Assembly: GCF_963678635.1 (NCBI RefSeq)
Contig: NC_087062.1
Coordinates: 73,807,345-73,871,344 of the forward strand
From: Symsagittifera roscoffensis
Taxonomy: Eukaryota > Xenacoelomorpha > Acoela > Convolutidae
Direction of reading: 5' to 3'
DNA length: 64,000 nucleotides
In this document: positions 12,001 to 24,000 of the stretch, piece after piece
Numbering within the stretch: the stretch's first letter is position 1
How the letters are laid out: each line of letters opens with the position of its first letter
Made by a program: the position numbers and the translations under genes
The notes under the pieces: generated by a model
The model's database searches: none
The model's input: only the letters and a program-made list of their open reading frames with translations
Told to the model about the DNA's origin: nothing

Positions 12001-15000
12001 GAGTTCACTCAATCATCCCGACCGATACAGGTCCCTTGGACCAATCAAAGACAAGGGAGAAAGTAAACTGCAATTACATCAAATAAGGATAGGAGTGAAG
12101 AATGGTTGCTGATGCAGTAAATCGGTCGACCCAATTTAAATGTAGCTGACAAAAAAGAGGTAATGAAACGAAACCAACATCAGTTTGAACAAAGTTGATC
12201 AACAAATGAGCATTTCAAGTGTTCAGATCACGCCAGCATCCCAATCGATAGCGGTCCATTGGACCAACCGAAGAGACTGGAGGAAGGAAACTGATATCAA
12301 GTCAACTCAGGATAGGAGTGAAGATTGGTTTCTGATGCTGTAAATCAGTCGAATCAATTCAACTGTAGCTTACACGGAACGTGGTAATGACACGAATCCT
12401 ACATCGGTTAGAACAAAATTGAATAACAACTTAGCATTCAAGTGTTCAGTTCACGCAATCATCCCGATCGATACCGGTCCAGTTGACCAACCGAAGAGAA
12501 TAGAAAAAGCAAACTGATATCAAGTCAACTCAGGATAGGAGTGAAGATTGGTTTATGATGCTGTAAATCAGTCCAACCAATTCAACTGTGGCTTACAAGG
12601 AACGTGGTAATAACACGAATCCTACATCGGTTAGAACAAAATTGAATAAAAACTTAGCATTTAAGTGTTCAGTTCACGCAATCATCCCAATCGATACCGG
12701 TCCATTGGACCAACCGAAGAGACTAGAAAAAGCAAATTGCAATCACGTCAACTCAGGATGGGAGTGAAGACTGGTTTATGATGCTGTAAATCAGTCGAAT
12801 CAATTCAACTGTGGCCAAGAAGGAACGCGGTAATGACACGAATCCTACAATAATTAAAACAAAATTGAATAACAAATTAGTATTTAGGTGTTGAGTTCAC
12901 TCAATCATCCCGACCGATACAGGTCCCTTGGATCAATCAAAGACAATGGAGAACGCAAACTGACATCACATCAACTAAGGATAGGAGTGAAGATTGGTTG
13001 CTGATGCAGTAAATCGGTCGACCCAATTTAAATGTAGCTGACAAAAAAGAGGTAATGAAACGAAACCAACATCAGTTTGAACAAAGTTGATCAACAAATG
13101 AGCATTTCAAGTGATCAGATCACGCCAGCATCCCAATCGATAGCGGTCCATTGGACCAACCGAAGAGACTGGAGGAAGGAAACGGATATCAAGTGAACTC
13201 AGGATAGGAGTGAAGATTGGTTTCTGATGCTGTAAATCAGTCGAATCAATTCAACTGTAGCTTACACGGAACCTGGTAATGACACGAATCCTACAATAAT
13301 TAAAACAAAATTGAATAACAAATTAGTATTTAGGTGTTGAGTTCACTCAATCATCCCGACCGATACAGGTCCCTTGGATCAATCAAAGACAATGGAGAAC
13401 GCAAACTGACATCACATCAACTAAGGATAGGAGTGAAGATTGGTTTTGCAGTAAATCTGTCGAAACAATTCAAATGTAGCTGACAAAAAGAAGTAATGAA
13501 ACAAAACCCACATCAGTTTGAACAAAGTTGATTAACAAACTAGCATTCAAGTGTTCAGTTCATGCAACCATCCTAATCGATACAAGTCTATTGGAACAAC
13601 CGAAGTGAGTGGAGTAGGCAAACTGCAATCACATCAACTCAGTAGAGTAGCGAAGACTGGTTTATGATGCTGTAAATCAGTCGAATCAATTCAACTGTAG
13701 CTTATAAGGAACGCGGTAATGACACGAATCCTACATTAATTAAAACAAAATTGAATAACAAATTAGCATTTAAGTGTTGAGTTCACTCAATCATCCCGAC
13801 CGATACAGGTCCCTTGGACCAATCAAAGACAAGGGAGAAAGTAAACTGCAATTACATCAAATAAGGATAGGAGTGAAGAATGGTTGCTGATGCAGTAAAT
13901 CGGTCGACCCAATTTAAATGTAGCTGACAAAAAAGAGGTAATGAAACGAAACCAACATCAGTTTGAACAAAGTTGATCAACAAATGAGCATTTCAAGTGT
14001 TCAGATCACGCCAGCATCCCAATCGATAGCGGTCCATTGGACCAACCGAAGAGACTGGAGGAAGGAAACTGATATCAAGTCAACTCAGGATAGGAGTGAA
14101 GATTGGTTTCTGATGCTGTAAATCAGTCGAATCAATTCAACTGTAGCTTACACGGAACGTGGTAATGACACGAATCCTACATCGGTTAGAACAAAATTGA
14201 ATAACAACTTAGCATTCAAGTGTTCAGTTCACGCAATCATCCCGATCGATACCGGTCCAGTTGACCAACCGAAGAGAATAGAAAAAGCAAACTGATATCA
14301 AGTCAACTCAGGATAGGAGTGAAGATTGGTTTATGATGCTGTAAATCAGTCCAACCAATTCAACTGTGGCTTACAAGGAACGTGGTAATAACACGAATCC
14401 TACATCGGTTAGAACAAAATTGAATAAAAACTTAGCATTTAAGTGTTCAGTTCACGCAATCATCCCAATCGATACCGGTCCATTGGACCAACCGAAGAGA
14501 CTAGAAAAAGCAAATTGCAATCACGTCAACACAGGATGGGAGTGAAGACTGGTTTATGATGCTGTAAATCAGTCGAATCAATTCAACTGTGGCCAAGAAG
14601 GAACGCGGTAATGACACGAATCCTACAATAATTAAAACAAAATTGAATAACAAATTAGTATTTAGGTGTTGAGTTCACTCAATCATCCCGACCGATACAG
14701 GTCCCTTGGATCAATCAAAGACAATGGAGAACGCAAACTGACATCACATCACCTAAGGATAGGAGTGAAGATTGGTTGCTGATGCAGTAAATCGGTCGAC
14801 CCAATTTAAATGTAGCTGACAAAAAAGAGGTAATGAAACGAAACCATCATCAGTTTGAACAAAGTTGATCAACAAATGAGCATTTCAAGTGATCAGATCA
14901 CGCCAGCATCCCAATCGATAGCGGTCCATTGGACCAACCGAAGAGACTGGAGGAAGGAAACTGATATCAAGTGAACTCAGGATAGGAGTGAAGATTGGTT

Positions 15001-18000
15001 TCTGATGCTGTAAATCAGTCGAATCAATTCAACTGTAGCTTACACGGAACGTGGTAATGACACGAATCCTACAATAATTAAAACAAAATTGAATAACAAA
15101 TTAGCATTTAAGTGTTGAGTTCACTCAATCATCCCGACCGATACAGGTCCCTTGGACCAATCAAAGACAAGGGAGAAAGTAAACTGCAATTACATCAAAT
15201 AAGGATAGGAGTGAAGAATGGTTGCTGATGCAGTAAATCGGTCGACCCAATTTAAATGTAGCTGACAAAAAAGAGGTAATGAAACGAAACCAACATCAGT
15301 TTGAACAAAGTTGATCAACAAATGAGCATTTCAAGTGTTCAGATCACGCCAGCATCCCAATCGATAGCGGTCCATTGGACCAACCGAAGAGACTGGAGGA
15401 AGGAAACTGATATCAAGTCAACTCAGGATAGGAGTGAAGATTGGTTTCTGATGCTGTAAATCAGTCGAATCAATTCAACTGTAGCTTACACGGAACGTGG
15501 TAATGACACGAATCCTACATCGGTTAGAACAAAATTGAATAACAACTTAGCATTCAAGTGTTCAGTTCACGCAATCATCCCGATCGATACCGGTCCAGTT
15601 GACCAACCGAAGAGAATAGAAAAAGCAAACTGATATCAAGTCAACTCAGGATAGGAGTGAAGATTGGTTTATGATGCTGTAAATCAGTCCAACCAATTCA
15701 ACTGTGGCTTACAAGGAACGTGGTAATAACACGAATCCTACATCGGTTAGAACAAAATTGAATAAAAACTTAGCATTTAAGTGTTCAGTTCACGCAATCA
15801 TCCCAATCGATACCGGTCCATTGGACCAACCGAAGAGACTAGAAAAAGCAAATTGCAATCACGTCAACTCAGGATGGGAGTGAAGACTGGTTTATGATGC
15901 TGTAAATCAGTCGAATCAATTCAACTGTGGCCAAGAAGGAACGCGGTAATGACACGAATCCTACAATAATTAAAACAAAATTGAATAACAAATTAGTATT
16001 TAGGTGTTGAGTTCACTCAATCATCCCGACCGATACAGGTCCCTTGGATCAATCAAAGACAATGGAGAACGCAAACTGACATCACATCAACTAAGGATAG
16101 GAGTGAAGATTGGTTTTGCAGTAAATCTGTCGAAACAATTCAAATGTAGCTGACAAAAAGAAGTAATGAAACAAAACCCACATCAGTTTGAACAAAGTTG
16201 ATTAACAAACTAGCATTCAAGTGTTCAGTTCATGCAACCATCCTAATCGATACAAGTCTATTGGAACAACCGAAGTGAGTGGAGTAGGCAAACTGCAATC
16301 ACATCAACTCAGTAGAGTAGCGAAGACTGGTTTATGATGCTGTAAATCAGTCGAATCAATTCAACTGTAGCTTATAAGGAACGCGGTAATGACACGAATC
16401 CTACATTAATTAAAACAAAATTGAATAACAAATTAGCATTTAAGTGTTGAGTTCACTCAATCATCCCGACCGATACAGGTCCCTTGGACCAATCAAAGAC
16501 AAGGGAGAAAGTAAACTGCAATTACATCAAATAAGGATAGGAGTGAAGAATGGTTGCTGATGCAGTAAATCGGTCGACCCAATTTAAATGTAGCTGACAA
16601 AAAAGAGGTAATGAAACGAAACCAACATCAGTTTGAACAAAGTTGATCAACAAATGAGCATTTCAAGTGTTCAGATCACGCCAGCATCCCAATCGATAGC
16701 GGTCCGTTGGACCAACCGAAGAGACTGGAGGAAGGAAACTGATATCAAGTCAACTCAGGATAGGAGTGAAGATTGGTTTCTGATGCTGTAAATCAGTCGA
16801 ATCAATTCAACTGTAGCTTACACGGAACGTGGTAATGACACGAATCCTACATCGGTTAGAACAAAATTGAATAACAACTTAGCATTCAAGTGTTCAGTTC
16901 ACGCAATCATCCCGATCGATACCGGTCCAGTTGACCAAACGAAGAGACTAGAAAAAGCAAACTGCAATCACGTCAACTCAGGATAGGAGTGACTACTGGT
17001 TTATGATGCTGTAAATCAGTCGAATCAATTCTGCTGTGGCTAAGAAGGAACGCGGCAATGACACGAATCCTAAAATAATTAAAACACAATTGAATAACAA
17101 ATTATTATTTAGGCGTTGAGTTCACTCAATCATCCCGACCGATACAGGTCCCTTGGATCAATCAAAGACAAGGGAGAAAGCAAACTGACATCACATCAAC
17201 TAAGAATAGGCGTGAAGATTGGTTTCTGCGCAGTAAATCGGTCGAACCAATTCAAATGTAACTTACAAGGAACGTGGTAATGACAAGAATCCTACATCGG
17301 TTAGAACAAAATTGAATAACAAATTAGCATTTAAGTGTTCAGTTCACACCACCACCCCAACCGATACAGGCCACTTGAAGCAACCGAAGTGAGTGTAGTA
17401 GGCAAACTGCAATCGCATCAAATCAGTAGAGTAGTGAAGACTGGTTTATGATGCTGTGAATCAGCCGAATCAATTCAACTGTGGCTTACAAGGAACTCGG
17501 TAATGACACGAATCCTGAAACGGTTAGAACAAAATTGAATAACAAATTAGCATTTTAAGTGTTCAGTTCACGCAATCATCCCAATCGATACAAGTCTATT
17601 GGAACAACCCAAGAGACCGGAGAAAGCAAACTGATATCAAGTCAACTCAGGATAGGAGTGAAGATTGGTTTCTGATGCTGTAAATCAGTCGAATCAATTC
17701 AACTGTAGCTTACACGGAACGTGGTAATGACACGAATCCTACATCGGTTAGAGCAAAATTGAATAACAACTTAGCATTCAAGTGTTCAGTTCATGCAATC
17801 ATCCCGATCGATACCGGTCCAGTTGACCAACCGAAGAGACTAGAAAAAGCAAACTGCAATCACGTCAACTCAGGATAGGAGTGACTACTGGTTTATGATG
17901 CTGTAAATCAGTCGAATCAATTCTGCTGTGGCTAAGAAGGAACGCGGCAATGACACGAATCCTAAAATAATTAAAACACAATTGAATAACAAATTATTAT

Positions 18001-21000
18001 TTAGGCGTTGAGTTCACTCAATCATCCCGACCGATACAGGTCCCTTGGATCAATCAAAGACAAGGGAGAAAGCAAACTGACATCACATCAACTAAGAATA
18101 GGCGTGAAGATTGGTTTCTGCGCAGTAAATCGGTCGAACCAATTCAAATGTAACTTACAAGGAACGTGGTAATGACAAGAATCCTACATCGGTTAGAACA
18201 AAATTGAATAACAAATTAGCATTTAAGTGTTCAGTTCACACCACCACCCCAACCGATACAGGCCACTTGAAGCAACCGAAGTGAGTGTAGTAGGCAAACT
18301 GCAATCGCATCAAATCAGTAGAGTAGTGAAGACTGGTTTATGATGCTGTGAATCAGCCGAATCAATTCAACTGTGGCTTACAAGGAACTCGGTAATGACA
18401 CGAATCCTGAAACGGTTAGAACAAAATTGAATAACAAATTAGCATTTTAAGTGTTCAGTTCACGCAATCATCCCAATCGATACAAGTCTATTGGAACAAC
18501 CCAAGAGACCGGAGAAAGCAAACTGCAATCACGTCAACTCAGGAGATGAGTGAAGAATGGTTTCTGATACTGTAAATCAGTCGAATCAATTCACCTGTAA
18601 CTTACAAGGAACGTGGTAATGACAAGAATCCTACATCGATTACAACAAAATTGAATAACAAATTAACATTTAAGTGTTCAGTTCACACCACCACCCCAAC
18701 CGATACAGGCCACTTGAAACAACCAAAGTGAGTGTAGTAGGCAAACTGCAATCACATCAACTCAGTAAAAGAGTGAAGACTGGTTTATGATGCTGTGAAT
18801 CAGCTGAATCAATTCAACTGTGGCTTACAAGGAACGCGGTAATGTCACGAATCCTACATTAATTAAAACAAAATTGAACAACAAATTAGCATTTAAGTGT
18901 TAAGTTCACTCAATCATCCCGACCGATACAGGTCCCTTGGACCAATCAAAGACAAGGGAGAAAGCAAACTGCAATTACATCAAAGAAGGATAGGAGTGAA
19001 GAATGGTTTCTGATGCAGTAAATCGGTCGAACCAATTCAAATGTAGCTGACAAAAAAAGAGGTAATGAAACGAAACCAACATGAGTTTGAACAAAATTGA
19101 TCAACAAATGAGCATTTCAAGTGTTTAGTTCACGCCAGCATCCCAATCTATAGCGGTCCATTGGACCAACCGAAGAGACTGGAGGAAGGAAACTGATATC
19201 ACGTCAACTTAGGAGAGGAGTGAAGATTGGTTTCTGATGCTATAAATCAGTCGAATCAATTCAACTGTAGCGTACAAGGAACGTGGTAATGACGCGAACC
19301 CTACATCGGTTAGAACAAAATTGAATAACAAATTAGCATTTAAGTGTTCAGTTCACACCACCACCCCAACCGATACAGGCCACTTGAAGCAACCGAAGTG
19401 AGTGTAGTAGGCAAACTGCAATCGCATCAAATCAGTAGAGTAGTGAAGACTGGTTTATGATGCTGTGAATCAGCCGAATCAATTCAACTGTGGCTTACAA
19501 GGAACGCGGTAATGACACAAATCCTACAACGGTTAGAACAAAATTGAATAACAAATTAGCATTTTAAGTGTTCAGTTCACGCAATCATCCCAATCGATAC
19601 AAGTCTATTGGAACAACCCAAGAGACCGGAGAAAGCAAACTGCAATCACGTCAACTCAGGAGATGAGTGAAGAATGGTTTCTGATACTGTGAATCAGTCG
19701 AATCAATTCACCTGTAACTTACAAGGAACGTGGTAATGACAAGAATCCTACATCGGTTACAACAAAATTGAATAACGAATTAGCATTTAAGTGTTCAGTT
19801 CACACCACCACCCCAACCGATACAGGCCACTTGAAACAACCAAAGTGAGTGTAGTAGGCAAACTGCAATCACATCAACTCAGTAAAGTAGTGAAGACTGG
19901 TTTATGATGCTGTGAATCAGCTGAATCAATTCAACTGTGGCTTACAAGGAACGCGGTAATGACACGAATCCTACATTAATTAAAACAAAATTGAACAACA
20001 AATTAGCATTTAAGGGTTAAGTTCACTCAATCATCCCGACCGATACAGGTCCCTTGGACCAATCAAAGACAAGGGAGAAAGCAAACTGCAATTACATCAA
20101 ATAAGGATAGGAGTGAAGAATGGTTTCTGATGCAGTAAATCGGTCGAACCAATTCAAATGTAGCTGACAAAAAAAGAGGTAATGAAACGAAACCAACATC
20201 AGTTTGAACAAAATTGATCAACAAATGAGCATTTCAAGTGTTTAGTTCACGCCAGCATCCCAATCGATAGCGGTCCATTAGACCAACCGAAGAGACTGGA
20301 GGAAGGAAACTGATATCACGTCAACTTAGGAGAGGAGTGAAGATTGGTTTCTGATGCTATAAATCAGTCGAATCAATTCAACTGTAGCGTACAAGGAACG
20401 TGGTAATGACGCGAATCCTACATCGGTTAGAACAAAATTGAATAACAAATTAGCATTTGAGTGTTCAGTTCACGCAATCATCCCAATCAATACAGGCCCA
20501 TTGGACCAACCGAAGAGACTGGAGAAAGCAAACTGCAATCACGTCAACTCAGGAGAGGAGTGAAGATTTGTTTCTGATGCTGTAAATCAGTCGAATCAAT
20601 TCACCTGTAACTTACAAGGAACGTGGTAATGACAAGAATCCTACATCGGTTACAACAAAATTGAATAACAAATTAGCATTTAAGTGTTCCGTTCACACCA
20701 CCACCCCAACCGATACAGGCCACTTGAAACAACCAAAGTGAGTGTAGTAGGCAAACTGCAATCACATCAACTCAGTAAAGTAGTGAAGACTGGTTTATGA
20801 TGCTGTGAATCAGCTGAATCAATTCAACTGTGGCTTACAAGGAACGCGGTAATGACACGAATCCTACATTAATTAAAACAAAATTGAACAACAAATTAGC
20901 ATTTAAGTGTTAAGTTCACTCAATCATCCCGACCGATACAGGTCCCTTGGACCAATCAAAGACAAGGGAGAAAGCAAACTGCAATTACATCAAATAAGGA

Positions 21001-24000
21001 TAGGAGTGAAGAATGGTTTCTGATGCAGTAAATCGGTCGAACCAATTCAAATGTAGCTGACAAAAAAAGAGGTAATGAAACGAAACCAACATCAGTTTGA
21101 ACAAAATTGATCAACAAATGAGCATTTCAAGTGTTTAGTTCACGCCAGCATCCCAATCGATAGCGGTCCATTAGACCAACCGAAGAGACTGGAGGAAGGA
21201 AACTGATATCACGTCAACTTAGGAGAGGAGTGAAGATTGGTTTCTGATGCTATAAATCAGTCGAATCAATTCAACTGTAGCGTACAAGGAACGTGGTAAT
21301 GACGCGAATCCTACATCGGTTAGAACAAAATTGAATAACAAATTAGCATTTGAGTGTTCAGTTCACGCAATCATCCCAATCAATACAGGCCCATTGGACC
21401 AACCGAAGAGACTGGAGAAAGCAAACTGCAATCACGTCAACTCAGGAGAGGAGTGAAGATTTGTTTCTGATGCTGTAAATCAGTCGAATCAATTCACCTG
21501 TAACTTACAAGGAACGTGGTAATGACAAGAATCCTACATCGGTTACAACAAAATTGAATAACAAATTAGCATTTAAGTGTTCCGTTCACACCACCACCCC
21601 AACCGATACAGGCCACTTGAAACAACCAAAGTGAGTGTAGTAGGCAAACTGCAATCACATCAACTCAGTAAAGTAGTGAAGACTGGTTTATGATGCTGTG
21701 AATCAGCTGAATCAATTCAACTGTGGCTTACAAGGAACGCGGTAATGACACGAATCCTACATTAATTAAAACAAAATTGAACAACAAATTAGCATTTAAG
21801 TGTTAAGTTCACTCAATCATCCCGACCGATACAGGTCCCTTGGACCAATCAAAGACAAGGGAGAAAGCAAACTGCAATTACATCAAATAAGGATAGGAGT
21901 GAAGAATGGTTTCTGATGCAGTAAATCGGTCGAACCAATTCAAATGTAGCTGACAAAAAAAGAGGTAATGAAACGAAACCAACATCAGTTTGAACAAAAT
22001 TGATCAACAAATGAGCATTTCAAGTGTTTAGTTCACGCCAGCATCCCAATCGATAGCGGTCCATTAGACCAACCGAAGAGACTGGAGGAAGGAAACTGAT
22101 ATCACGTCAACTTAGGAGAGGAGTGAAGATTGGTTTCTGATGCTATAAATCAGTCGAATCAATTCAACTGTAGCGTACAAGGAACGTGGTAATGACGCGA
22201 ATCCTACATCGGTTAGAACAAAATTGAATAACAAATTAGCATTTGAGTGTTCAGTTCACGCAATCATCCCAATCAATACAGGCCCATTGGACCAACCGAA
22301 GAGACTGGAGAAAGCAAACTGCAATCACGTCAACTCAGGAGAGGAGTGAAGATTTGTTTCTGATGCTGTAAATCAGTCGAATCAATTCACCTGTAACTTA
22401 CAAGGAACGTGGTAATGACAAGAATCCTACATCGGTTACAACAAAATTGAATAACAAATTAGCATTTAAGTGTTCCGTTCACACCACCACCCCAACCGAT
22501 ACAGGCCACTTGAAGCAGCCGAAGTGAGTGTAGTAGGCAAACTGCAATCGCATCAAATCAGTAGAGTAGTGAAGACTGGTTTATGATGCTGTGAATCAGC
22601 CGAATCAATTCAACTGTGGCTTACAAGGAACGCGGTAATGACACGAATCCTACAACGGTTAGAACAAAATTGAATAACAAATTAGCATTTAAGTGTTCAG
22701 TTCACGCAACCATCCCAATCAATACAGGCCCATTGGACCAACCGAAGAGACTGGAGAAAGCAAACTGCAATCACGTCAATTCAGGAGAGGAGTGAAGATT
22801 TGTTTCTGATGCTGTAAATCAGTAGAATCAATTCAGCTGTCTTACAAGGAAGGTGATATGGACACAAATCCTACATCAGTTAGAACGAATATGATGAAGA
22901 AATTAGCAATTAAGTGTACAGTTCAAGCCATCTACCCAATCGATAACGGTCCATTGGACAACCGAAGACACTGCAGAAAGCAAACTGCAATCACTTCACA
23001 TCAAATTGGCGATTTAATGTGGTGCACTTTATTTTGCAAAATTCGGGCCCAAAACTTTTCCCCAAAAACGATTACTTTTGACTTTTTTAGTCAATCAAAA
23101 AATTACACCAAAATATTGCATCGATTGCTGACAAAATTATATTTTTTATTTCGCTGGGAAATCCGATTTTCAAATTCCAATTTTAAAACTGCCAGCCTAT
23201 CACGTTTTTCATGACCTTCACACTTTTGCTGTTCAATGATAGTGGATATTGCGATCCTTTTAACAGAGGAAATGAATTCACATAAAAAATCAGAACTCAA
23301 ACCGCGAAAAAGTAAATTTGAGCCTTGAAAAAAATCATCACGACCTATATAAGAGTCTAAACTACGATAGAAACACATTGGACTCCATTTCATTTTGAGG
23401 TTTCGTTGTACTTACCTGTCTTTTCGTAGCCGCACATTCTTCACCAAACTCTCGAACTGCATTTCGAACAGCTCCGACTGAGTTGCCCCGTTCCAGATGA
23501 CAACCTTGTTAACAGGGTAGCGAGCAGGAACACCTCCACCCACTAAAAAAAATCCAACTGTTTTGTGAAAAACTTTTGGCCTTCAAAGTCAGTAGGCAAA
23601 GCGTGATCTCTTATTTATTCCATTAAATTAAATCGACAAAATGTTACATTTTTTATTGAAACTTAACTTACCAGAAAATACAGAGCTGATTTAACTTATT
23701 CGGACAAAATATTGCATCGATTGCTGACAAAATTATATCAAAGAAGCCTCTTATTTAGTAAGACAATATTCAAGGAGGGTATAATCTTCTAAAATTTGTA
23801 TAAAATTATTTTAGTTTATAAGCCATAATGGCCACTTTTACTATAAAAAACATCAATTTTTTGTTCTAACAATTTTTTAATGTTTTGAACCATTTTTTTG
23901 AAGTTTAATTTGTTTTACCCGGATTATTTTTACTCCCAAAACCGGTCATTTTTGGCTTTTGTAGTCAATCAAAAAATTACACCAAAAATATTGCATCGAT

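Larger units (their letters stand above)
7858..23005 (+). repeat. Tandem satellite, ~223-bp monomer with higher-order repeats
   Basis: About 68 monomers in a head-to-tail array. Each contains the landmarks aacaaattagcatttaag, gttcagttcacgcaatcatc, gaccaaccgaagagactgg and tgatgctgtaaatcagtcg. Measured steps between neighbouring monomers in the right part are 223, 224, 223 and 223 bp. Monomers fall into subtypes, for example 'tcccgaccgatacaggtccc', 'gccagcatcccaatcgatag' and 'accaccaccccaaccgatac', which recur in ordered sets. Edge monomers (about 7.9-9.2 kb and 22.7-23.0 kb) are the most diverged, and internal ones are nearly identical in sets. This is the expected pattern from unequal crossover. 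Confidence 0.95.
7731..23415 (-). other. WDR45B intron 2 (15.7 kb), satellite-filled
   Basis: The intron is bounded by donor CAG|GTAAGT at 23415 and acceptor TTCTACAG at 7731. Apart from about 130 bp on the left and 400 bp on the right, it is entirely the tandem satellite described separately. Confidence 0.85.

Noticed and set aside
7858-23005. CRISPR-like array
   Set aside because: The repeats are contiguous ~223-bp monomers without unique spacers, in a eukaryotic intron. This is a satellite.
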